The notes under the pieces are model-generated. The model made no database searches. It was not told the DNA's origin and saw nothing but the letters and a program-made list of their open reading frames with translations. Shown here one piece after another: positions 52,190 through 61,346 of a stretch of 64,000 bases of DNA (positions within the stretch are counted from its first letter, which is position 1; each line of letters opens with the position of its first letter). The position numbers and the translations under genes are program-made. This DNA comes from an uncultured SAR86 cluster bacterium (GTDB taxonomy: Bacteria > Pseudomonadota > Gammaproteobacteria > Magnimaribacterales > Magnimaribacteraceae). The stretch spans positions 28,012 to 92,011 of the forward strand of contig CACLEZ010000007.1 of assembly GCA_902606175.1 (NCBI GenBank), read 5' to 3'.

Positions 52190-53287
52190 TTAATTTGGTT
52201 GAACTTTTATAATCTCTCCTCCGCTTCCGTCAGTTGCCAGAAGAATTGACCCATTTGGAAGATATGCTATATCTCTTATCCTGCTTAAATCATCAAATAT
52301 TATATGCTCCTCAATTATTCGATTACCTTCTAACTCTAACCTTCTAACACTTCCAGGTTTCATAGAAGAGACAAATATACTGCCTGTCCATTCAGGGAAT
52401 AATTCTTTGTCATAAAGCATCATTCCCGAGGGCGCTATTGAAGGTACCCAGTATTTTATAGGTTGTTCCATTCCTTTCATCTCAGTGAATGGAGAAATAA
52501 TTGAACCATTGTAATCCTTACCATAAGTTATAGCCGGCCAGCCATAATTGTTTCCTGGTTTGATAATATTTATTTCATCTCCACCCATTGGTCCATGTTC
52601 TAAACCATAAATATTTCCTTGATAATTTATTATGCCTTGAGGATTTCTGTGTCCATAAGACCAAATTTCTGGAAGAGCATTTGAGTTTCCAGAAAATGGA
52701 TTATCTTCAGGTAAAGAACCATCAGAATTGATCCTTACAATCTTCCCAAAATGATTATCTAGTGTTTGGGCTTTTTCGCGATAGTTAAAACCATCGCCAT
52801 TGGTGATTAGCAAAGTACCATCATCCATGAATACCATTTTGGCTCCATAATGAAGAGCAGTATTTCGAGAAGGAAAGGCGCTGTAAATTTCTTTAATATC
52901 TTTTAGCTCATTATTGGAGAGGACGGCCCTGATAACTTTTAAAGTGTTGGTTCTTGTGCCTTCATCACGGGCAGAAAATGCTAAGTATAAAACTTTATTA
53001 TTTTGAAAATCTGGATCTAAAACCACACCAGACATTCCACCTTGCCCTTTGAAAAGAACTTCAGGTGTGCCTGCTACTGGCGCTAAAAGTAACTCACCAT
53101 CTTTTATTTGCCTTAAGCTACCCGATAATTCTGTAAAAATAATATTCCTATCATCAATCACAGCGAGACTCCAAGGCCTATCAAGACCTTCAGCTATTAC
53201 TGTGTAGTTGTAATCAACTTCCTCTGATCTAAGAAATAGAGTTAGCACTGAGATCAGTATTACAAATAAAAATTTGTTATATTTCAT
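52190..53287 (-). CDS. PQQ-dependent aldose sugar dehydrogenase (Asd/YliI-like)
   Basis: Start set at ATG 53287 behind AAAGGTG, giving 365 residues with a signal peptide (FLFVILISVLTLFLRS). Asd/soluble GDH-like beta-propeller motifs include GLDRPWSLAVI, YGLEHGPMGGDEINII and GNNYGWPAITYGKDYNGS. It would oxidise aldose sugars in the periplasm using PQQ. It overlaps the upstream membrane gene by 11 bp. No PQQ biosynthesis genes are in the window. Confidence 0.86.
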   Translation of the reverse strand: MKYNKFLFVILISVLTLFLRSEEVDYNYTVIAEGLDRPWSLAVIDDRNIIFTELSGSLRQIKDGELLLAPVAGTPEVLFKGQGGMSGVVLDPDFQNNKVLYLAFSARDEGTRTNTLKVIRAVLSNNELKDIKEIYSAFPSRNTALHYGAKMVFMDDGTLLITNGDGFNYREKAQTLDNHFGKIVRINSDGSLPEDNPFSGNSNALPEIWSYGHRNPQGIINYQGNIYGLEHGPMGGDEINIIKPGNNYGWPAITYGKDYNGSIISPFTEMKGMEQPIKYWVPSIAPSGMMLYDKELFPEWTGSIFVSSMKPGSVRRLELEGNRIIEEHIIFDDLSRIRDIAYLPNGSILLATDGSGGEIIKVQPN

Positions 53288-53735
53288 TTTCACCTTTACT
53301 GGTTTGCATAAGACTATAGATGTATCCACCAAGGCATCCGCACATTGTCATACACAACTTGCCGATATTTGTTCTTGATCCGGAGATGGGTTCCAGGTTG
53401 TCTAAAGCGAATGGTAGGAAAATCATTAAAAAGAGCATAGACATTCCGCCTGCAAGAACATAAGGAAATGTCCTATTCATCCAAATTTTTCTAGATATTA
53501 GTTTTGTACAAAACAAAAACAGAATCAAGGGTATTGAAATTAGTAGATAGAGTGGTATCTGAGAGTTAAAGTTCATACCAACTACATCTTTCAAGAAAGT
53601 AGAAGTTACTAAATTAAAATCTATTGGCATATTCAGAGAACTGAGCCATAGAAGATTGCTTGATGTTGATACAACTACAACCAGTATTGTTACAACTAAG
53701 GCAGCTAATAATAGATCAAAGAAAGTTCTAATCAT
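53277..53735 (-). CDS. Four-helix membrane protein, unknown
   Basis: The 152-residue protein has about four membrane segments (FFDLLLAALVVTILVVVV; IPLYLLISIPLILFLFC; FPYVLAGGMSMLFLMIFLPF; a Cys-containing C-terminal one). Cysteines cluster as CMTMCGCLGG. I do not recognise the family. It is translationally coupled to the CoA-transferase (8 bp overlap) and to the dehydrogenase. Confidence 0.6.
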   Translation of the reverse strand: MIRTFFDLLLAALVVTILVVVVSTSSNLLWLSSLNMPIDFNLVTSTFLKDVVGMNFNSQIPLYLLISIPLILFLFCTKLISRKIWMNRTFPYVLAGGMSMLFLMIFLPFALDNLEPISGSRTNIGKLCMTMCGCLGGYIYSLMQTSKGENEI

Positions 53736-54951
53736 CTTGGGATTGATTTTGAGCGTCCATCATAGCTTTTATCAACATCCTGTTTTGATCTTCTCTTTCT
53801 TCCATTCTTTCTATTATACCATTCTCAATCTTAAGCTCTTCAAGGATTTGTCTATTATCAAAGCCTAGAATAGGCGCTAGAGTTCGTGGAAACTCTTTTT
53901 GTCCTTTTAAGTTAGCTGGGGGTTTTGGCATTCTCATTTTACCTAACTCGGGATGGTCTATTTCAACAATTGAACCTTGTTCAATGACCTGAGGGTCAAG
54001 ATGAACTTTGTTTAAATCATTGCAAAGTGAAGCTGAGATTCCTTCATTATCCATTTTATCTTCGAGTTCTTTGCAAGATAAATTCCTAGTAATTTTATTT
54101 ATTTCCTCTGTTAATTCTTCTTTATTAATAATTCTAGAAACAAGATTGTTATACTTTTCGTCTAAGTGTAATGAGAGGCTAAATACTTCACAAAATTTTG
54201 TGAATACTTCATCATTTGCAATAATTATTAAAACTACCCCTCCATCTTTAGTTTCATAAACCTCGAATAGATCTGCAAGTTCACCTAAATTTATACCGCC
54301 TTCCTCAAATGTATGATTCATCATTAGATCGGGCCAATTGTAGTAGAGTGCAGATTCCATCATAGATATTGGAAGATATTGACCTCCTTCTCCATTGGCT
54401 TTTTGATATAAAGCGGCTGAAATTGCTTGAGCACTTGTTAATCCAGTTACCTTGTCATAAATAATTGTTCTTATCAATTCGGGAAATTCACTATTTTGAG
54501 CATGAGGAATTCCAACAGTTCCTTGGATTAAAGGATCATATACTTTCTTTTCTTTATAGGGTCCAGATTGTCCGTAACCTGATATCGAACAATATATCAA
54601 ATCAGGTTTAATCTTTTTCAAAGTCTCATAATCAATTCCAAGTTTTTTAACTATACCTGGCCTATAGTTTTCAATTAATATGTCAGCAGTTGACACTAGT
54701 TCCAGTAAAACTGATAAATCTTCTTCATTTTTGAAATCTAGGCATATACATTTCTTGTTTCTATTTAGAGTAGAAAACATGGCTCCCATACCATCTTTAA
54801 TAGTTCCCATAAACCTAGCAAGGTCTCCAATACCTGGTGGTTCAATCTTTATGACCTCTGCGCCTTGATCGGCAAGCATCATTCCAGCAAAAGGTCCCGA
54901 GACTGTAGAAGTTAATTCAAGTACTCTAACTCCTTTAAATGGTCCGCTCAT
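53728..54951 (-). CDS. CaiB/BaiF-family CoA-transferase
   Basis: The start is ATG 54951 behind GGGGGAG, removing 31 residues of the track ORF. The 407-residue class III CoA-transferase has RVLELTSTVSGPFAGMMLADQGAEVIKIEPPG, ENYRPGIVKKLGIDY and CSISGYGQSGPY. It transfers CoA between acids, or racemises as AMACR does. A second family member lies at 56013. It is divergent from tatD. Confidence 0.9.
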   Translation of the reverse strand: MSGPFKGVRVLELTSTVSGPFAGMMLADQGAEVIKIEPPGIGDLARFMGTIKDGMGAMFSTLNRNKKCICLDFKNEEDLSVLLELVSTADILIENYRPGIVKKLGIDYETLKKIKPDLIYCSISGYGQSGPYKEKKVYDPLIQGTVGIPHAQNSEFPELIRTIIYDKVTGLTSAQAISAALYQKANGEGGQYLPISMMESALYYNWPDLMMNHTFEEGGINLGELADLFEVYETKDGGVVLIIIANDEVFTKFCEVFSLSLHLDEKYNNLVSRIINKEELTEEINKITRNLSCKELEDKMDNEGISASLCNDLNKVHLDPQVIEQGSIVEIDHPELGKMRMPKPPANLKGQKEFPRTLAPILGFDNRQILEELKIENGIIERMEEREDQNRMLIKAMMDAQNQSQDD

Positions 54952-54993
54952 ATCTCCCCCTAAAAAATATAGTGTTTTATAATAGTGCTCATA

Positions 54994-55797
54994 ATGCCAC
55001 TTATTCAAGAACAATTTTTTGATATCGGAGCCAATTTGACACATAAGTCCTTTACGGAAGACTTAGATTCTGTGCTAGCAGAAGCAAATAAACTGGGAGT
55101 TAGAAGACTCTCTGTTACCGGAAGTTCTCTGAAAGAGAGCATAGAGGCTTTCGAAATTAGTCAACTGTATCCCGAAACTTGTATTTCTACCGCAGGAATA
55201 CATCCACACAATGCAAAGGAATATTCTCGTGAGTCCTTTAGTGAAATAAAAGATCTATTAAAAAATGATTTGGTTAAATCAATAGGAGAAACTGGTTTAG
55301 ATTTTAATAGAAATTTTTCATCTCCAGAAGATCAACAAAAGAGCTTTGAAGCTCACCTTGAATTATCCATTGAATTAAGCAAACCATTATTTCTTCATGA
55401 GAGGGATGCCCATGAAAAATTTGTTGAAATTACTTCACCATATTTAAAAGATTTGCCTAAGAGTGTTGTGCACTGTTTCACCGGAACAGAAGAAGCATTA
55501 CTAAAATATCTTGATATGGGATTCTATATAGGAATAACGGGCTGGTTATGTGATGAAAGAAGAGGAAAACATTTGGAAAAGCTCATATCTTTAATACCAT
55601 TAGAAAAATTAATGATTGAAACTGATGCGCCCTATCTTCTGCCTAGAGATATGGGAATAGATAATTCGTCTAGAAATGAACCAAAATATCTAAATCATAT
55701 TGCCAGAAAAGTTGCAGAGTTTAGAAAAGAAAGTGAAGAATTAGTATTTACTGCTATTTATATGAATTCATTAGACTTTTTTGATATATCAGTCTAA
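54994..55797 (+). CDS. tatD: TatD-family 3'-5' exonuclease/DNase
   Basis: The start is ATG 54994; the track also allows GTG 54985. The 267-residue TIM-barrel hydrolase has the true-TatD beginning FFDIGANLTHKSF, GIHPHNAKEY, IGETGLDFNRNFS, KPLFLHERDAH and VHCFTGTEE. It trims DNA or RNA 3' ends. It overlaps the convergent glutaredoxin-like gene by 9 bp. Confidence 0.92.
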   Translation: MPLIQEQFFDIGANLTHKSFTEDLDSVLAEANKLGVRRLSVTGSSLKESIEAFEISQLYPETCISTAGIHPHNAKEYSRESFSEIKDLLKNDLVKSIGETGLDFNRNFSSPEDQQKSFEAHLELSIELSKPLFLHERDAHEKFVEITSPYLKDLPKSVVHCFTGTEEALLKYLDMGFYIGITGWLCDERRGKHLEKLISLIPLEKLMIETDAPYLLPRDMGIDNSSRNEPKYLNHIARKVAEFRKESEELVFTAIYMNSLDFFDISV

Positions 55798-56016
55798 AAG
55801 TTTATATACTTTCTCTTTATCGAAAGGCCATAGCAACTCTTTTTCACCATAGAGAATAACTGGAATTTTATCCCAATATTTATCAACATATGTTCTTTTT
55901 GAATATACATCTACAGTAGTCAATATGCAGTTTTTAAAATTTATCTGAGAAAGTAATAATTCAGCTTCTTTGCATAAATTACAGTCTTTTCCAGAGACTA
56001 GGATAAGCTCCTTCAA
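55789..56016 (-). CDS. Glutaredoxin-like (DUF836) thioredoxin-fold protein
   Basis: The 75-residue protein begins KELILVSGKDCNLCKEAELLL, a CxxC at residues 12-15, and has DKIPVILYGEKELLWPFD with the cis-Pro (KIPV). DUF836 proteins are small redox proteins of unknown partner. It overlaps the upstream racemase gene by 4 bp. Confidence 0.8.
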   Translation of the reverse strand: MKELILVSGKDCNLCKEAELLLSQINFKNCILTTVDVYSKRTYVDKYWDKIPVILYGEKELLWPFDKEKVYKLLD

Positions 56017-57143
56017 ACTATAGAACCCGAAGAAATTAATCTCTCATATTCATTTCTATCAATACCTATTGATTCTAATATTTCTTTTGAATGTTCACCT
56101 GCAATGGCGGGTGGTAATGTAATTTCATTTTGAGTTCTATCGAATCTTGGTGCAGGTGCGGGTTGGGTTACTCCTTCAATTTCAATAAATGTTTGTCGTG
56201 CAATATTATGCGGATGCATAGGTGCTTCACTCATATCTAATACAGGTGCAAAACATACATCACTTCCTTCCATAAGATCGCACCACTCCTCTCTTGTCTT
56301 TGTTAAAAAAACATTCTTGATAAGTTGTTTTTTATTTTGCCAAGTATCTCTTTTCATTTGATCTCCAAAGTCCTCTTGAGACAACTCTGCCTTTTCACAA
56401 AGCAAGGCATAAAATTGAGGTTCAATCGACCCAATTGATACATATTTTCCATCCTTACACTCGTAAGTATCATAAAAATGAGCTGCTCCATCTAAAAGAT
56501 TAGTTTGACGTTCCAGGTTCCAGAATCCTGATTGATGCATTGAATACATCATTGTCATTAGTAGAGAAGATCCATCAGTCATGGCTGCATCAATGACCTG
56601 CCCTTTACCGGAATTCTTAGTCTCTAAGAGAGCGGCCACAATACCTAAAGCCAATAACATACCACCGCCTCCAAAATCTCCAATGAGATTTAAAGGTGGA
56701 ACGGGTGGAGAATCATTTCTTCCTATTGCAGCTAAAGCTCCTGACAAAGCAATATAGTTAATATCATGTCCAGCTGCATTCGCTAATGGTCCAGTTTGAC
56801 CCCATCCAGTCATTCTTCCAAAAACTACTTTCTCATTCCTTTTTTGGCATACATCAGGTCCTAGCCCTAATCTTTCCATTACACCAGGCCTGAAACCTTC
56901 AAAAATAGCGTCTGCACTTTCGACTAACTTCAATACTACCTCTACTCCGTCTTCGCTCTTTAAGTCTACAGCGATTGATTTCTTCCCACGGTTTGCTGGT
57001 TCTTCTCTTGAACCTGTCCCTGCAGCCGAAGCTCTGTCAACTCTTATAATCTCTGCTCCAAGATCAGCCAGGATCATTCCACAGAACGGTCCAGGGCCTA
57101 TTCCAGCCATTTCAATAATCTTGAATCCCTTTAGTGGTCCCAT
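56013..57143 (-). CDS. Alpha-methylacyl-CoA racemase (AMACR) / CaiB-type
   Basis: The 376-residue protein has GFKIIEMAGIGPGPFCGMILADLGAEIIRVDR, EGFRPGVMERLGLGPDVC, GRMTGWGQTGPLANAAGHDINYIALSG and GDFGGGGMLLALGI. The GHDINY and GDFGGG segments match AMACR (base His and Asp). It would epimerise 2-methylacyl-CoA esters from branched or isoprenoid chains, or sterol side chains. The RND gene lies 1 bp upstream on the same strand. Confidence 0.9.
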   Translation of the reverse strand: MGPLKGFKIIEMAGIGPGPFCGMILADLGAEIIRVDRASAAGTGSREEPANRGKKSIAVDLKSEDGVEVVLKLVESADAIFEGFRPGVMERLGLGPDVCQKRNEKVVFGRMTGWGQTGPLANAAGHDINYIALSGALAAIGRNDSPPVPPLNLIGDFGGGGMLLALGIVAALLETKNSGKGQVIDAAMTDGSSLLMTMMYSMHQSGFWNLERQTNLLDGAAHFYDTYECKDGKYVSIGSIEPQFYALLCEKAELSQEDFGDQMKRDTWQNKKQLIKNVFLTKTREEWCDLMEGSDVCFAPVLDMSEAPMHPHNIARQTFIEIEGVTQPAPAPRFDRTQNEITLPPAIAGEHSKEILESIGIDRNEYERLISSGSIV

Positions 57144-57144
57144 A

Positions 57145-59622
57145 CTAGTCTCCTGTCAATTTTTCTTTTCCCAACGGTTTAAAATAAAGAATCAGTTGGG
57201 GTAACAACGTTAATGCCCCTAATAATGCCATAATCATCGCTAATGATACAAAGAACCCAAAGTAGACACTTGGATTGAAGTTAGAAGTTGAAAATACTAA
57301 AAACCCAAGAATTATTGTTAATGACGTATAAAACATTGCCCTACCTATGGTTCTATGACTATCTTTCATGGCTTGAACATAGATTCCAGAAACTTTAAAT
57401 TCTTTTTTAAATCTATGAATATAGTGGATTGTATTATCTACAGCCATACCAACGCTGATAGCGGCAACAGTGATGGTCATAATATCCAGTGGTATTGAAA
57501 AAATACCCATAGTTCCCAATACAACTCCTGCTGCCAATAGATTAGGAATAATCCCAATAATAGATAAATACAAAGAACGAAAAAGAATTAAAAACATTAA
57601 AAAAATAATACTAAAGACAATAACAATAGTTCCTATCTGCGAATCGAATAAGCTTTGTAACATATTGTTATAAAGCACTGCTAAGCCAGTCAGTCTAAAT
57701 TGTTCTTCTTCCAAACTGTAATCTGTTTTTAAAGTCTCAGAAATTTCATACAAGAGTTCATTTCGATTCAGGCCCTCGGCAGACTCAATCACCCTGGCAG
57801 ATATCCGTACTTGATTTTCATCGTTGCTAATATAAGAACTCAATAAATTCTCTTTAATTTCTTCTGGAAGCATGTTTTTAACCAGAGCTAAATCTAGCTC
57901 CGACAAAGGTTCACCATCTTTTAATTCAGTAGCTACTTTTATACCACTTGCAACAGAAAGAACTTTTCCTATTTCCGGTAAAGAGTCTAAGTAGTCATGA
58001 ATCTGCTCAAGCTTTTCTAAAGAAATAGTATTCCACCAGTAGCCATTATTAATTGATTCTTCATCTTCAAAACCAAAGTCATCATCAAAAGACTCTTCTT
58101 CTATATCAGTTATCCAATTTTTGGGTGCATTGATAACAACATCTAATGGTGCTGTACCGCCAAGTTTGTTATCAAGTAAGTCCATGCCTTTATAGATTTC
58201 TGTAGATGGCTTGAAATAGTCTATAAATCTATTCTCCACTGTAAGTTGGTTGATGCCGTATATCGATATACAAAATAAAATAATTCCGATAAGACTAACG
58301 TAATTCCCTAATTTTTCAGTTAACTTAGAAAAAGCTACAGTTACACCTTTGCTGAAATCTTTCGATTCTTGGTCAAGACTAGAGGTAAAAAGTAGGCTGA
58401 ATACTGGAAAAAGAACAAAGGAAAAAATAAAAGCAAAAAATATTCCTGCAACCATCATCTTACCAAAGTCCATTACAGGTTTAATTTCACTCACTCCTAA
58501 AGAGGCAAAAGCTATGATTGTAGTTAGAGCAGTATAAAAACAAGGTTTTAACATTTGTTCTACAGTTAAAGCTACTAAATCCCTTTTTTCGAGTGAAGGA
58601 TTAATCTCGTATAGCTCTTGATATCGAACAATTAAATGTATTGTTAATGAGATTGATATTATTAATAGAAGTGAGATGAAATTTGAAGAAACTACTGTAA
58701 CCCTCCAGTCCATCCAGCCCAGAAAGCCAATAACGAAAAGAGCAATTAAAGCACTTGAAACTAAGGGCATTGCAACCCAACGTAATTTTTTAAAAATGAT
58801 ACTCAAAGTTATAACAAACATAATCAGTACACCAATAGCGAAATATTGAAGATCGGTTTTTATAAAACTAATCATGTCAGAAGCAATCATTGCGGTGCCG
58901 CCAAGGTATATATCACCGTTATCTTTAAAACTTTCTATGGCATTTCTTGTCGACTCAATTAGCGCGTCTCTATCTATAGATGCTTGTGAATTGAGTGTTT
59001 TTATTTCCTCATTTATATTTTTTAGCTGTAAATCATGAGTAGAAGGTAAATATTGTTCAGAATTTATCAAGTCAAGAATTTGATAACGTTTATTAATAGC
59101 TTCTTCGTAAGACTCATTACTTTCTAGCAATAATTGCATTGCGGTATAAGTTGCATCTTTGTCCGTGAGTAATTCTGTGTATAAGGGGCTATTTTTAAAT
59201 TCTAGCCTTGCTAAATCTTTATCAGTGCCTTCATCTTCAATAGTCCGAAGATTATCAGCTAGTTCACTCATACTCATTTTAGGACTGAAAAGTAAAGGTG
59301 CATCTAAATAACTAAGAACTGAATCTACTCCTTCGATTTGTTCAAAAACATCTACCATTTCTCTCACTTGAGAAATAGTCTCGTTAGAAAATAGGTCTTC
59401 TGTTGGTTTAAAGATTACGATTAAAAAGTCAGATGAAGCATAATCAGAATTTACTTCTCTATAATATTTGAGATCATCATCACTCTCTAATACTAGAGAA
59501 TCGGATGAGGCATCTAGCTTAAAGTTATTAAGATTTAATATAGAGAAAGATAAAGCGATAAGAAAAGAAATAAAAAGTATCTTTGGGTAAGATGTAATGA
59601 ATTTAGAAAAGACCTTAGACAT
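57145..59622 (-). CDS. RND/MMPL-family membrane exporter
   Basis: The 825-residue protein has two RND halves, each with an N-terminal helix, large periplasmic domain and five membrane helices. The second has the signature GMAVDNTIHYIHRFKKEF. MMPL-type transporters export lipids or hydrophobic compounds. It lies 1 bp upstream of the AMACR gene, so the pair may handle a branched lipid (inference). Confidence 0.87.
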   Translation of the reverse strand: MSKVFSKFITSYPKILFISFLIALSFSILNLNNFKLDASSDSLVLESDDDLKYYREVNSDYASSDFLIVIFKPTEDLFSNETISQVREMVDVFEQIEGVDSVLSYLDAPLLFSPKMSMSELADNLRTIEDEGTDKDLARLEFKNSPLYTELLTDKDATYTAMQLLLESNESYEEAINKRYQILDLINSEQYLPSTHDLQLKNINEEIKTLNSQASIDRDALIESTRNAIESFKDNGDIYLGGTAMIASDMISFIKTDLQYFAIGVLIMFVITLSIIFKKLRWVAMPLVSSALIALFVIGFLGWMDWRVTVVSSNFISLLLIISISLTIHLIVRYQELYEINPSLEKRDLVALTVEQMLKPCFYTALTTIIAFASLGVSEIKPVMDFGKMMVAGIFFAFIFSFVLFPVFSLLFTSSLDQESKDFSKGVTVAFSKLTEKLGNYVSLIGIILFCISIYGINQLTVENRFIDYFKPSTEIYKGMDLLDNKLGGTAPLDVVINAPKNWITDIEEESFDDDFGFEDEESINNGYWWNTISLEKLEQIHDYLDSLPEIGKVLSVASGIKVATELKDGEPLSELDLALVKNMLPEEIKENLLSSYISNDENQVRISARVIESAEGLNRNELLYEISETLKTDYSLEEEQFRLTGLAVLYNNMLQSLFDSQIGTIVIVFSIIFLMFLILFRSLYLSIIGIIPNLLAAGVVLGTMGIFSIPLDIMTITVAAISVGMAVDNTIHYIHRFKKEFKVSGIYVQAMKDSHRTIGRAMFYTSLTIILGFLVFSTSNFNPSVYFGFFVSLAMIMALLGALTLLPQLILYFKPLGKEKLTGD

Positions 59623-59624
59623 CT

Positions 59625-60548
59625 TTATATTTTATCTTGTTTTGCATTAGCACCCATATGCACGTGCCCTCTTTCTTCAGCTAAATCAATCTGCAATTGT
59701 CTTTGAGAGAATCTTTCCTTATCTTTTTTAGAAGAAACGTTGTAACACTTATGGCAAGATACTCCCTTTTCGTAATATTTTGATTCAAGATCAGTTTTTG
59801 ATAGAGGTCTTCTGCAACCAAAACATTGAAGAAAATTTCCTGGTCTTAAATTCTTATCTACAGTTACTCTCTCATCAAAAACAAAACATTCGCCTTCCCA
59901 TAAGTTTTCATCTTGAGCATCTTTGAGATATCTTAAAATACCACCGTCTAGTTGATAAACATCTTTAAAGCCCTCGTTCATCATGAAAGAAGAGGCTATT
60001 TCGCATCTAATACCTCCCGTGCAAAACATAGCTATCTTTTTATCTTTAACATTAGACAACTCTTTATCAATGAAATCAGGAAATTCAGTTAGATTATCCA
60101 TCTTAGGAATAATAGAGTTATTAAAGGTACCTATTTCTGTTTCGTAATTATTCCTGACATCAAGAATAATTGTATTGGGATCTGTAATTAATTTATTCCA
60201 ATCCAGATGATTTAAATGTTTACCTCTTGCAGTGACTGGATCAAAATCACCCTTTAATGGTAGCAATCTATTTCTGCACTTAATTTTTAATCTCTTGAAA
60301 GGTAATGACTCAGAAGAAGACCAAGTTTCTTCTTTTATAGTTAATTTAAATTTCTTTTCCAATAAGGCAACTAACTCAATTAAAGCTTTTTTCTTTCCCG
60401 ATAAAGTAGTGTTAATTCCCTGCGGGGTCGAAAAAAAAGTTCCAACTATGCTGTTTTTAATACAGTGTCGCTCAACAGTCCTGCCAACTTTCTTATGGTC
60501 ACCTATTTTTTCGATGGAATAGAAGGTAACGACATGATTATCTGCCAT
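59625..60548 (-). CDS. trhO: tRNA uridine hydroxylase / rhodanese-like TrhO
   Basis: The 307-residue YceA/TrhO protein has an N-terminal ferredoxin-like part, a rhodanese domain with active loop MFCTGGIRCE, and a C-terminal cysteine pair region (CFGCRRPLS, VSCHKCY). TrhO makes 5-hydroxyuridine at tRNA position 34. It lies 2 bp upstream of the RND gene. Confidence 0.92.
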   Translation of the reverse strand: MADNHVVTFYSIEKIGDHKKVGRTVERHCIKNSIVGTFFSTPQGINTTLSGKKKALIELVALLEKKFKLTIKEETWSSSESLPFKRLKIKCRNRLLPLKGDFDPVTARGKHLNHLDWNKLITDPNTIILDVRNNYETEIGTFNNSIIPKMDNLTEFPDFIDKELSNVKDKKIAMFCTGGIRCEIASSFMMNEGFKDVYQLDGGILRYLKDAQDENLWEGECFVFDERVTVDKNLRPGNFLQCFGCRRPLSKTDLESKYYEKGVSCHKCYNVSSKKDKERFSQRQLQIDLAEERGHVHMGANAKQDKI

Positions 60549-60557
60549 TTTAATTTT

Positions 60558-60878
60558 TTAGTTATCGTTTTTACTTCCGCCCAAACAATCTGGAGAAGGT
60601 TCTGCTTTTTTATTCTTTTCTATCCATTCATTTTCGGTGAAAGTATGAATAGATAAGGCGTGTATCGGTCCATCAATTTCTTCTTGTATCTCCGCATAAA
60701 TAAGTTGATGTCTCTTAACTAAATTGAGTCCTTCAAAAAGATTGGAGATAGCTACTATCCTTACATGAGATTCTCTTCCTGGTTCTACGTTATGAAGATA
60801 ACTTTCGTCTATTACCTCTAGATGACTAGGGTCTAGCGCTTTTTTTAATTTATCTTCTATAGATGTAATTGCACTCAT
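60558..60878 (-). CDS. BolA-family protein
   Basis: The 106-residue protein has the BolA core: HLEVIDESYLHNVEPGRESHVRIVAI, SNLFEGLNLVKRHQLIYAEIQEEI, and HALSIHTFTENEW with the invariant His. BolA proteins work with monothiol glutaredoxins in Fe-S and redox regulation. It precedes trhO by 9 bp. Confidence 0.92.
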   Translation of the reverse strand: MSAITSIEDKLKKALDPSHLEVIDESYLHNVEPGRESHVRIVAISNLFEGLNLVKRHQLIYAEIQEEIDGPIHALSIHTFTENEWIEKNKKAEPSPDCLGGSKNDN

Positions 60879-60887
60879 TGTTCAATT

Positions 60888-61346
60888 TTAATTGCTTTCA
60901 AGCTCTAAGAGAAATCTTTTAACATCCAATCCGCCAGTGAAGCCCCCTAAACCTGATTTTGATACTACCCTGTGACAGGGTACAACTAATGGAAGGGGAT
61001 TCTTTCCACAACTAGAACCAACAGCTCGATAAGCTTTAGGATTACCAACTTTTTTTGCAAGATAGGAATATGTAACACACTCTCCATAAGGTATTTTGAT
61101 CATTTCTTTAAAGACTTCTGACCTAAAACCAGTAAAAGGTAATCTGTATTGAATACTAAAATTTTTTCTACCTTCAAAAAAGTACTCATTAAGCTGATTA
61201 ATTATTATTTTGAAGGTATTTTCATCATTTCTTGCATTTGCATCACAAAAAACCTGGTTCGAGAAAGATACGCCTATTAAGTCTGAATCATCCTTTAGTA
61301 AACTTATTCCCCCAACTGGTGAGTTATATAAGTGAGTAAAAAGCAT
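60888..61346 (-). CDS. ogt: Methylated-DNA--protein-cysteine methyltransferase
   Basis: The 152-residue protein has the active-site PCHRV motif (LPLVVPCHRVVSKSG), the RAVGSSCGKNP helix region and the arginine-finger-like IPYGECVTYSYLA. It repairs O6-alkylguanine. Its start overlaps the sugar transporter stop by one base, which is an unusual genomic partner. Confidence 0.93.
   Translation of the reverse strand: MLFTHLYNSPVGGISLLKDDSDLIGVSFSNQVFCDANARNDENTFKIIINQLNEYFFEGRKNFSIQYRLPFTGFRSEVFKEMIKIPYGECVTYSYLAKKVGNPKAYRAVGSSCGKNPLPLVVPCHRVVSKSGLGGFTGGLDVKRFLLELESN

Noticed and set aside
54952-55044. Extended CoA-transferase N-terminus
   Set aside because: Residues before MSGPFKG are not family-like and a strong GGGGGAG precedes ATG 54951; the extension also overlaps tatD.
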